A stretch of 64,000 bases of DNA from Sapria himalayana (Eukaryota > Streptophyta > Magnoliopsida > Malpighiales > Rafflesiaceae): contig JAREIK010003424.1 in the NCBI GenBank assembly GCA_029783825.1, forward strand, positions 231,767 to 295,766, written 5' to 3'. A program made the position numbers and the translations under genes. Below are positions 1 to 9,657 of the stretch, piece by piece. Every line of letters begins with the position of its first letter. The stretch's first letter is position 1. The notes beneath the pieces were generated by a model that saw only the letters and a list, made by a program, of their open reading frames with translations, was not told where the DNA came from and ran no database searches.

Positions 1-486
1 AATCACTAAACTACAAAATCTCGATACCCCTATATAGATAATCGTTTAAATGGGTTTCCCCTAAATAATAATTAATAAATCTCATATTTATTTGTTTTCA
101 TTTTAATTTAAAAATTAATTTTGATTGTTTACTTTTTTATTTATATATATATATATTAATTATAAAATAAATTGTGAGTTAAAAATAAAATTTATAAAAA
201 TTATTTTTCATCAAAAAATAAATAAGCTTATAAAAAGAATAAAAATTTAAAAACAAATAAGTATTATTAAGTAATATATTTTGCTTTGCTTTTGAATCAT
301 TTTAGGTTTTGATATTATATTTTAAGTAATATCAATCTTATTCATAATAGATTTTTAATTTATTTTTTGTTAATAATTAGAATATCTATCAATAAAATTG
401 TTTATATTGAATTTATATGATATATAATTATTATGATTATTATATATAAATATTTATTCACTTTTGATAAAAATTTAAAAATTATT

Positions 487-518
487 ATATTTTCAAAGGT
501 TATAACCTTTGAAAATAT
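487..518. repeat. Perfect 32-bp palindrome in the satellite monomer
   Basis: The dyad is centred on CAAAGGTTATAACCTTTG and is flanked by A/T arms that also pair. Equivalent perfect palindromes are at 11028-11059 (32 bp), 16205-16240 (36 bp), 17400-17431 (32 bp), 31672-31699 (28 bp), 47500-47527 (28 bp), 53064-53091 (28 bp), 57922-57957 (36 bp) and 59267-59298 (32 bp). In other monomers the left arm is kept but the right arm reads CCTTCAAAAA, which breaks the symmetry. It could be extruded as a cruciform or bound by a dimeric protein; both are inference. Confidence 0.9.
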
Positions 519-561
519 CAAAAAATAATAAAAATAATTTTTGTTATTTTTTTCTTAAATA

Positions 562-649
562 AAACCTATAAACCACTAAATGCATACACAATTAAATCAG
601 TAAACTTCTAAACCCCGTAATGCCTAAATACATAAATCATTAAACTGCT
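562..649 (+). repeat. Phased 8-bp minisatellite block inside a monomer
   Basis: Eleven successive 8-bp units run without a phase break, most starting AAA and ending CT, AT or TT. The units resemble plant telomere sequence (CCCTAAA) but the period is 8, not 7. The same block, in the same phase, is readable in diverged monomers such as 7913-7992. Confidence 0.85.
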
Positions 650-935
650 ATATACTACTTTATAATTAATAAATCTAATTTTTATTTCTATTTATTATAA
701 TTTTAAATATTCATTTTAATTATTTATTAGTTTGTTTTTATTAAAATATTTATTACAAAATAAAGTATGAGTGCGACAAATATAATTTAATTAATTTATT
801 ATTTTAAAAAAAATATACGATTCTAAAAGAGGTAAAAATTTAAAAATTAAAAATTAAAAAGAAGTAAAAATATAAAAAAACATAAATTTCTAAGATGAAA
901 GAGTAATAAAAAAACAAAATATTACCTTATAAAAT

Positions 936-3229
936 TTAATACACCCATTCCAAATTTAGTTGGCCAACTATAGTTTGAAGAATATTTGGATCTTGTGACC
1001 CCTCTGAAAATTGTAATTGGACAATATTTTTAATAAATTGAATGAATAAAATAAGTAAAAGTGAAATTAAAATTTACAAGTTATGTATACTAACCTAATT
1101 TATTATCATATCAAGGTCTTGAACTAATTCTTCAATTTCAAAAGGTTTGTTTGTCTTCTCAACCAATCTTTTAGACATATGAGAACTTCAACTGTAATAG
1201 GTGTTAAGGAACTCCTAAATTTATCTAAAGTTATTTCCCCCAGTGCTAAATGTAGATTCGTAGGCTATAGTAGATCCTTGGATAGCAAATATATCTCTTG
1301 CTACATTTTCCAAAGAAGGATACCTAACCTCATTTACCTTCCACCAGTTTAGAAGATCAAAATCATTTCTATTTTTTTCATGTTTGTCCTCCAAGTACCT
1401 ATCCAACTCTTCCAAAGCTGCAACTTCTTATTATTTCTCTGATTCAACTAAAAAAATCATTGACATAAGTATCACTATCATCAAAGAAATCATCATTTTT
1501 CTTCAACATAGTATAAGAGAAATCATCTTCTTTTGATTCATTTTCATTTAAATCTTTATAATCATCCATCATCTCATTTAAACTATGTATAACCTTTTCA
1601 CCAAATCTTTAGCCAATTTCACCATAATGCAAGTGTACTAAACATTGAGATATTTGAGCTTATATCAATGAACCAACACTAATGCTACATAAAGAAAAAT
1701 ATTTGTTGACTGAAGAGAACCACAATATTTGTTGAATTTATGCATCATTTTCATACCCATCTCAGACACCATTGTGTCTCTACTATTTTCACAAAGCTCA
1801 ATTTTTTTCAAAATTCGAATAATCTCTGGAATATAAACACTAGAGGTAGAATATAATGAGCTAGAAAATTTACAAGTTACCTCATAAAAAGTTTTTAAGA
1901 AACGAGCCAAAATTTTTGCATTTGTTCAGTCTCTCTCAGTTGGAACGTTTGAAGCAAACTCCTTCAAAAACCTTTTGTCTTTGTCCCAACTTATCAAATT
2001 CTTTTTGATATTATATAATAGTTTGTAGCATCAAATAAGTTGATTTCCATCTTGTAGGAAAATATTTGCAATGAAGATCCAAATGTCAAGTTTTCTTCTT
2101 TAACACATAACATAAACATATCTAATCTTTTATGACTGCTCCTCACATATTTCACCACACCTCTAATTTTTTGAATACCACCCTCAACTACTACAATGCC
2201 ATCTCTGCCAATTAAGTTTAGGATATGAGCACAACATCTCATATGAAAATGCTAGCCTCTCAAAGCTACGACACTTTTCTTCACAAGCTTTTTTTTCAAT
2301 TGTTCAACTGCAACATCATTATTTGATGCATTGTCAACAGTAATGAACATTAACTTTCTCAAACCCCATTCATTCATGCAAAACTCAATAGTATTTCTAA
2401 TATTAACTCCATAATGACTTTTAATTACACAAAAGATCAAAAGCCTTTTATGCATATTCCATTGAAAATCAATGAAATGGACAGTCAAGCATATATAAGA
2501 CAAATTTTGAATGCTAGTCCAAGTGTCGGTAGTCAATGAAACTCTACAACAATGAGATGATATGCTATCTAATAATTTCTTATTTTCCTTCACGAACAAA
2601 GAAAAACAAGCCCTCAGTGTAGAGTGCCAAGATAGAATTTAAAATTGAGGCACACTAACTTCACAAAACTCATTAAACTCATCCTTCTCAACAAAACAAA
2701 AAGGCAATTCATCTTTTATGATCATTTTCACCAAAGCCACCCTAACTAGTTTTTGAACAAATTGCCAACAAGTTAATTTGTTATCCTCGGAACTAGTACC
2801 TTTAGTGAAACTCAACAATGATTGTGACTTGTCTTTACCTTTGTGAGCTTCTTTTAATTCTTTTTTGTGTGGAAATTTTCTAGAAGTCTTTCTCAAGTAT
2901 TTCCATAAACCTGAAGTACCTTGATCACTTTTTTCCAAGTATTATTTCCTGCACCATATACAAGCTGCCCTACCAATTTCATTTCCCTCTGAATCAACTA
3001 ATATCTCAAATGTTTCCAAAACAACAGACTTATACTTTTTAAGAGCTTGAGGTTCAGATGTACCTTGACTTTATTTTACAATTGGAATTGAAGAACCTGC
3101 TGTAACAATAGGATGGTTCGTGAAAAAATGATCATTGGATTTACCAGTGCTTTGATCATTTGAGATGTGATCATCTTCAATTTATTATATTTTTTCTTTA
3201 CCGGTGGATTGTGCCATCTGCATTGCCAT
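936..3229 (-). pseudogene. hAT (RICESLEEPER-like) transposase pseudogene, copy 1
   Basis: This is a relic of a BED-zinc-finger hAT transposase. The likely start is the ATG at 3227-3229 (MAMQMAQ). Next comes a BED-like region with CxxC followed by GTSGLWKYL (2.88-2.93 kb); a TAA interrupts the frame just after the CxxC, and copies 3 and 5 share it. The catalytic core keeps TTDTWTS (about 2.54 kb) and ITVDNASNND (about 2.33 kb), with the conserved aspartates of the family, then HMRCCAHILN. The C-terminal dimerisation region (1221-1440) has LLNWWKVNEVRYPSL and YESTFST. A short terminal exon is inferred at 936-1003 behind an intron of about 91 bp (1004-1094, minus-strand GT...AG), ending LNLEWVY-stop. 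Several frameshifts separate these blocks, so no functional protein is expected. Confidence 0.85.
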
Positions 3230-3589
3230 TAATTAATATGATATGTTACGCATAAATACATATAAATATTTCAAACAAGCAAGCTCTACAAAACTGACTA
3301 TAACAAATTCAGCCCACTCATTCGGCCCAACCAAAACACCACAACCAATACTCAACAAAACTGACTGATACACATTATAATACAAATTAACCACTCAATT
3401 CTCGTCAAAAAAACAAACCAAAAGGCTGGTGGCATCTAAACACGGTGGAGTCAACCAGAAGTGTGACAGACAAGGGCTGGACCTAACTGAACACGGCTGG
3501 AACTGCGTGAGGTGGCCTGGAACTCGTCAGAACAGCAATAGGTGCGTCAGAATTGGATGGGCAGTTGCGGAATTGGTGGCATCTTCATG

Positions 3590-3632
3590 TTATATATATA
3601 TATACATTTAAATATATATATATATATATATT
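3590..3632. repeat. (AT)n microsatellite inside hAT copy 1
   Basis: Two AT-dinucleotide runs are separated by 'catttaa'. The equivalent place in copies 2 and 4 holds one shorter run (about 24745-24761 and 40568-40584), so the tract expanded or contracted after the copies separated. It lies between the transposase start and the right terminal repeat. Confidence 0.85.
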
Positions 3633-3814
3633 ACTTGTTCTAGTATCGGTTTTTTAGGATGGGATGGTTCTCGGGATGGATATTGCTTAAGATCCGGAAC
3701 AATCCCAAAAGAAAAAATACGTGACAGAATTGGACGGGAAAAGTCAAAGTCAACGAATTTTGTCAGTACTGATTCTTTTGGGACAATACTTCGGTTCGGG
3801 TCGGGAATCTCCGA

Positions 3815-3832
3815 GCCCCATGAGCAGCCCTC
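3815..3832 (-). repeat. Right terminal inverted repeat, hAT copy 1
   Basis: The reverse complement reads GAGGGCTGCTCATGGGG. It matches the left end of copy 3 at 14 of the first 17 positions and is followed directly by CTAAATTC, the same 8 bases that precede the left end of copies 3 and 5. Confidence 0.8.
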
Positions 3833-6800
3833 CTAAATTCATATAAAGTTAAATAAGTAAACTCCTAAACCCTGTAATACCTAAATAGATAAACCATTAA
3901 ACTGCTAAATACTACTTAATAATTAATAAATCTAATTTTTATTGCTATTTATTATATTTTTAAATATTCATTTTAATTATTTATTAGTGTATTTATTTAG
4001 AAATATTTATTACAAAATAAATTATGAGTAGGGCAAATATAATTTAAATAATATATTATTTATCTAATAGAAATTTACGCTTATAATAGAAGTATAAATT
4101 TAAAAATTAAAAATTATTATCAAGTAATATAAGTTACTTTAATTTTGAATCAATTTGGGTTTTGTAAATATTTTTTAATTAATATCTATCTTAATATTAG
4201 TAGTTTATAAATTTAATTTTTGATCATTATTATAATATCAATCAAAAAAATTATTTATATTAAATTTATATGATATATAATTATTAATATTATTATAACA
4301 AAATATTGTATTAAAATTTCAAAAAATTGAAATATTATTATATTTTCAAATGTTATAACCAATTTTAAATATTCTTTTTAATTATTTATCAGTTTATTTT
4401 TATAGAAATATTAATTAAAAATTAATTATTAGTGAGACAGATATAATTTAAATAATTTATTTTTCATCAAAAAAAATATTTGCTGATAAAAAGAGGCAAA
4501 ATTTTAAAAATAAAAAATTATTTTTTATAAATATATCTTATTTTGATTTTGAATCATTTTAGATTTTACAATTATATTTTAATTTATATCATTCTTATTA
4601 ATACTAGTTTATTAATTAATTTATTAATCATTATTATAATATTTATTAATAAAATTATTTATATTTAGTTTACATTATATAAAATTATTAAGATTATTAT
4701 AACTAAATATTATATTCACATTTAAAAAAAATTAAAAATTATTTTATTTTCAAAGGGTAAAACCTTCAAAAATTAAAAAAAATCAAAAAATTAAATTTTT
4801 TGTTTTTTAATTCTTTAAATAAAAACTATAAATAATGAAAGGTCTAAACAATTAAATCACTAAACTCCTAAACTAATAAACACCTAAATACTTAAACCAT
4901 TAAACCAGTATATCCTGAATAATAAATAATAAATCTCAATTTTATTTGTCTTCATTATAATTTTAAATATTCATTTTAATTATTTATTAATTTATTATTA
5001 TAGAATTATAAATTACAAAATAAATTGAGTAAGACAAAAATAATTTAAATAATTTATTTTTAATAACTAAAATATAAACTTATAAAAAAAGAAAAACAGT
5101 AAAAAAAATTATTATTTTGTAATATATTTTACTTTGATTTTGAATAAATTTAGATTTTGCAAATATATTAAAAATAATATCTATCTTATTAATAATAGTT
5201 TATTAAATTTTTTTTGATCATTATTATAATATCTAGCAATGTGATTATTTATATTGAATTTAAATGGCTTATAATTATTAAGATTTTTATAACTAAATAT
5301 TATATTTACATTTGAAAAAAAATTTAAAAATTAATATATTTTAAAACGTAAAAAAATTTCAAAAATAATTTTGTTTGTTATTTCATTGTTTAAATAAAAC
5401 CTTTAAACCACTAAATGCCTAAAAACATAAACCACTAAACTTATAAATGACAAAACCTCTAAATACTTAAACATTTAAACTAGTATATATTAATAATAAT
5501 TCATAAATCTCATTTTTATTTTTATTCAGTATAATTTTAAATTTTTATTTTAATTATTTAATAGTTTATTTTTATAGAAATATTAATTAAAAAATAAATT
5601 ATTAGTAAGACAGATATAATTTAAATTAAACCGGTATACCCTAAATAATAAAGAATAAATATCATTTTATTTATTATAATTTTAAATATTCATTTTAATA
5701 TTTATATGTTTTTTTATATAAATATTAATTACAAAATAATTTATGAGTTAAATAAATATAATTTATGTAAATTATTTTTCATCAAAAAATTATAGATAAC
5801 TTTTAAAAAAGAAAAAAAATTTTCAAAACAAAAAATTATTATATAGTAATATATTTTGCTTTGCTTCTGAATCATTTTAGGTTTTGTAATTATATTTTAA
5901 TTGATATATATCTTATTAATAATAGATTATTAAGTTATTTTTTCATTATTATTTGAATATTTATCAATAAAAATGTTTATATTGAATTTATATGATATAT
6001 AAATATAATGATTATTTTAACTAAATATTTTATTCACTTTTGAAAAAAATTTAAAAATTATTAGATTTTCAAAGGTCATAACCTTTGAAAATATCAAAAA
6101 ATAGAAAAAATAAATTTTTTGATATTTTTTTTAAATAACACCTATAAACCACTAAATGCATGCACAGTTAAATCAGTAAACTCCTAAACCCCATAATGCC
6201 AAAATACATAAACCTATTAAACCACTATATACTACTTAATAAATAATAAATCTAATTTTTAATTCTATTTATTATAACTTTAAATATTCATTTTATTTAT
6301 TTATTAGTTTATTTTTATAAAAATATTTATTACAAAATAAATTATGAGTGCGACAAATATAATTTAAAAAATATATGTGCTTATAAAAGAAGTAAAAATT
6401 TAAAAATTTAAAATTATTATCCAGAAATATATTTTAATTTAATTTTGAATCAATTTGGGTTTTGTAATAATTTTTTAATTAATATATATCATAATATCAA
6501 TAGTTTATAAATTTAATTTTGATCATTATTATAATATTTATCATAAATTGTTTATATTGAATTTATATGATATATAAATTAATATTATTATAACTAAGTA
6601 TTGTATTCACATTTCAAAAAATTTATAATATTATTATATTTTTAAAGGTTATAACCAATGAAAATGAGAAAAAATTATGAAATTTTTTTTTGATATTTTA
6701 ATTTTTTAAATAAAACATATAAACCACTAAAAGCCTTAAAACATAAATTGCTAAAATCATAAATGAAAAAACCTTTAAATACTTAATCTATTAAACTGGT

Positions 6801-7576
6801 ATACAGTAAAAATAAATCATAAATCTCATTTTAAATTTTATTCAGTATAATTTTAAATTTTTATTTTAAATATTTATCAGTTTATTTTTATAGAAATTTT
6901 AATTACAAAATAAATTATTAGTGAGAAATAACTAATTTAATTTAAACCGGTATCCCTAAATAGTAAATAAAAATCTAATTTTTTTCATTATAATTTTAAT
7001 TATTCATTTTTATTATTTATTTGTTTATTTTTATTAATATATTAAGTAAAGATTAAATTATGAGCTAGACAATATAATTTATATTAATTATTTTTCATCA
7101 AAAAAATATACATAAACTTTTGAAAAGAAAAAAAATTCAAAACAAAAAATTATTATATAGTAATATATTTTGCTTTGCTTCTGAATCATTTTAGGTTTTG
7201 TAACTATATTTTAATTGATATCTATCTTATTAATAATAGATTATTAATTTATTTTTTAATCATTATTAGAATATTTATCAATAAAACTGTTTATATTGAA
7301 TTTACATGATATATAATTATAAAGATTATTATATCTAAATATTATATTTACATTTGAAAATAATTTAAAAATTATTATATTTTTAAAGGTTATCATCTTT
7401 GAAAATTAGATAAAATCACAAAAATAATTTTTTTATTATTTTATTGTTTATATAAAACCTATAAACTACTAAATGCCTAAATGCTAAAATCATTAAATTC
7501 CTAAACCCCAAAACCCTTAAATACTTAAAGATTTATACCATCTTTAAAGGTTTAAGTATTTATAAATAATATATAA

Positions 7577-7728
7577 ATATCTATCAATAAATAATATTTT
7601 ATTAATTTATTTTTTGATCATTGTAATAATTATATTTATATTTAGTTTATTAATATCTATCAATAAATAATAGTTTATTAATTTATTTTTTGATCATTGT
7701 TATAATTACATTTATATTTAGTTTATTA
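7577..7728. repeat. 76-bp tandem duplication within one monomer
   Basis: Two adjacent 76-bp units (7577-7652 and 7653-7728) both begin 'atatctatcaataaataat', and a third start is at 7729. It sits next to an inverted repeat of 'taaatacttaaa' (about 7511-7556) in a monomer that is otherwise deleted, which suggests a local template-switching event. Confidence 0.8.
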
Positions 7729-7912
7729 ATATCTATCAATAAAATTGTTTATTTTTAATTTACATGATATATAATTATTAAGTTTATTTTAACTAAATAT
7801 TGTATTCACATTTGAAAAAAATTTAAAATTATTATATTTATAAAGGGTATAACCTTCAAAATTGATAAAAAATTTGAAAAATATTTTTTTTTGTTATTTC
7901 ATATTTTAAATA

Positions 7913-7992
7913 AAACATATAAACTACTAAATGCCTAAACACTTAAATCACTAAACTCCTAAACTCCTAAATACTTAAACCATTAAACTGGT
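7913..7992 (+). repeat. Clearest phased 8-bp minisatellite block
   Basis: Ten exact 8-bp steps can be read: AAACATAT, AAACTACT, AAATGCCT, AAACACTT, AAATCACT, AAACTCCT, AAACTCCT, AAATACTT, AAACCATT, AAACTGGT. Comparable blocks occupy the same place in nearly every monomer. Confidence 0.88.
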
Positions 7993-8558
7993 ATACCCTA
8001 AATAATTAATCATAAATCTCATTTTTATTTGTATTCATTATAATTATATTATTCATTTTAATTATTTATTAGTTTATTTTTTTGGAAATATTAATTGTAA
8101 AATAAAATTATGAATAAGACAAATATAATTTAAATAATTTATCTTCTTCAAAAAAATTATAAGCTTATAAAAAGTATCAAAAATATTAAAATAAAAAATT
8201 ATTATTTAGTAATATATTTACCTTTGATTTTGAATCGTTTTAGGTTTTGCAAATATATTTTAATTAATATCTATCTTATTAATAATAGTTTATTAATCTA
8301 TCTTATGATCAGTATTATAATATCGATCAATAAAATTATTTATATTGAAAATACATGATATTTACTTTTTATGATTATTATAATTAAATATTGTATTAAC
8401 ATTTGAAAAAAAAATTAAAAATTATAATTATTTTCAATGGTTATAACATTGAAAATGAGAAAAAAACATAAAAATAATCTTTTTGTTATTTAATTATTTA
8501 AATAAAACCTATAAACCATAAAATACCTTAATACTTAAATTACTAAACTCCTAAACCA

Positions 8559-9657
8559 TGATACTGCTACACCACACACACATAGCGACGGACCATAGTA
8601 CACACGTGCACATATTCTTGTCCATTTTGGTGTAGCATTTAATGGGGCCAGCAAGTTCTATAAGCAGCCAGAAGTATGGGCCACCAGCTTGTAGAGGGCC
8701 CCACTAGCAAGCCGAGATGATAACATTCAGACAACTGACGAGACCGAGCAAAGTGGTCGGGAGTAAACCCAAGAGTAGCTAGGAGTGGGTCCCACTAGCC
8801 ATATCAGGCAGCATAGAGGGCCACCCAACCATCGCCCAACCGGAGTAGCGGGTAATCCATGATTAATTCAAGAGCCGGAAAAATCTGAAGCATCACCAAG
8901 CAAGGCCAGTAAGTAATGGAGTCCAGCAGAGCCACACGGGAGCGAAAGATTCAAACTTGTAGTTTATGTTTGTAGTCTTATTTGTATTTTGGACTTTGTA
9001 TGCACCATGTACTTGTAGAGATGGATCATGACATACTCACACACACAATCTTGTCTATTCTTTATGTAGCATGCAATGAGGGCAAGTGGACCCATGAGTA
9101 TCTCTAAGTGGGCCCACTAATGCATTTTGTAAATATACATTAAGCGATGCTACACTCTCGGGAGCAGAAGACCCATCTTTATAGCATTTTGTAATTTTAC
9201 TTGTATTCTAGCTTGGTTGTACGTGTAGATAATTTGACTATGAGATGGGCATCATCACACATGCACACCGATGAATGCATATTTTTTGATATTTTGTCTG
9301 TGCAACATACAGTCACTTCTTGGAGCTCGAGGGGGAAGCATTCTAACCCAAGAGATACTCTTTTGAGGATAATTGGAGCAAAAGAATGTGGAATTCAAAG
9401 ATTAGAATGAATTGACAAAGTGCCATAGATATGGACTTGTGGATTTATGGGTATTTAGTTTTACATGTTTTCTATTGCATAGCAATGACATAGGCAAAAG
9501 CTTTATGTTGCATGTCACACACATGCACAATCTTATATTTGCATAGTTTTAATATGGTGTATCTTTCGGGTTCCCCCAAAAGGCATGGACAAATCCAAAT
9601 GTAAAAGAAGCAGTGTGGATAACAACTCAATGCCAACTCTGAAGTCAGGGAATGCCA
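8559..9657. mobile_element. Unrelated 1.1-kb insertion, possible solo LTR or other TE fragment
   Basis: Composition changes sharply here: G+C-richer, with CpG-containing stretches and none of the satellite motifs. It interrupts the array between the 8-bp block of one monomer and 'atttatcagttt' of the next, with about 120 bp of monomer missing. The segment can be read as TG...CA (TGATACTGCTAC to AATGCCA), which would suit a solo LTR, but no flanking duplication is visible. It contains diverged internal repeats: a CACACA-rich stretch followed by 'cttgtc' and 'tgtagcat' near 8590-8640 and 9030-9085, with a weaker third near 9505-9550. An ORF of 69 codons (9201-9410) has no recognisable motif. 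I do not recognise the family; it could also be a captured genomic fragment. Confidence 0.5.

Larger units (their letters stand above)
1..880. repeat. A+T-rich 595-bp satellite, left segment
   Basis: This stretch holds about one and a half satellite monomers with no gene. Bases 1-60 are the 8-bp block of a sub-type that reappears near 13026, 19326 and 53150 (its marker is 'cccctatatagataatc'). A perfect 32-bp palindrome lies at 487-518. Bases 562-649 form eleven consecutive phased 8-bp units (for example AAACCACT, AAATCAGT, AAACCCCG). The segment stops abruptly at about 880, where the 3' part of hAT copy 1 begins without a terminal repeat, so the junction is a deletion breakpoint rather than an insertion end. 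The array evidently continues off the left edge of the window. Confidence 0.9.
881..3832 (-). mobile_element. hAT transposon copy 1 (left end missing)
   Basis: This is a degenerate hAT-superfamily DNA transposon of RICESLEEPER type, with its transposase on the minus strand. The right end is present: the reverse complement of the last bases reads GAGGGCTGCTCATGGGG, matching the left terminal repeat of copy 3 (TAGGGGTACTCATGGGAC) at most positions. It abuts CTAAATTC (3833-3840), the probable 8-bp target duplication. The left 750 bp or so found in copies 2-5, including the left terminal repeat, is missing; homology begins at 'cataaatttctaag' near 881. G-rich GGGATGG and GGGACGG motifs lie near the right end. 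An expanded (AT)n run at 3590-3632 is shorter in copies 2 and 4. Confidence 0.88.
3833..8558. repeat. Satellite array, about eight monomers
   Basis: Monomer anchors (..CCTATAAACC.. or close variants) lie near 4821, 5396, 6136, 6713, 7455, 7911 and 8504, giving spacings of 575, 740, 577, 742, 456 and 593 bp. The 740-bp members contain the internal duplication of about 145-150 bp. The first monomer (3841-4345) carries unusual derived sequence ('gtgtatttatttag', 'tatctaatagaa') that recurs only to the right of hAT copies 2 and 4. A 76-bp tandem duplication is at 7577-7728 and an inverted repeat near 7511-7556. There is no gene. The array is cut at 8558 inside an 8-bp block by the next insertion. 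Confidence 0.9.

Noticed and set aside
562..649. True interstitial telomere array
   Set aside because: The period is 8 bp and the units are highly degenerate; there is no run of perfect CCCTAAA.
3429..3611. Plus-strand frame in the right arm of hAT copy 1, and minus-strand frames 24549-24743 and 40372-40566 in the same arm of copies 2 and 4
   Set aside because: The frame is not conserved between copies of the same DNA, and it lies in the non-coding arm between the transposase start and the terminal repeat.
9201..9410. 69-codon frame within the unidentified 1.1-kb insertion
   Set aside because: No recognisable domain, and the host segment is internally repetitive and probably transposon-derived.
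8559..9657. Confident solo-LTR call
   Set aside because: TG...CA edges can be read, but there is no 4-6 bp flanking duplication and part of the monomer is missing, so this was kept only as a possibility.
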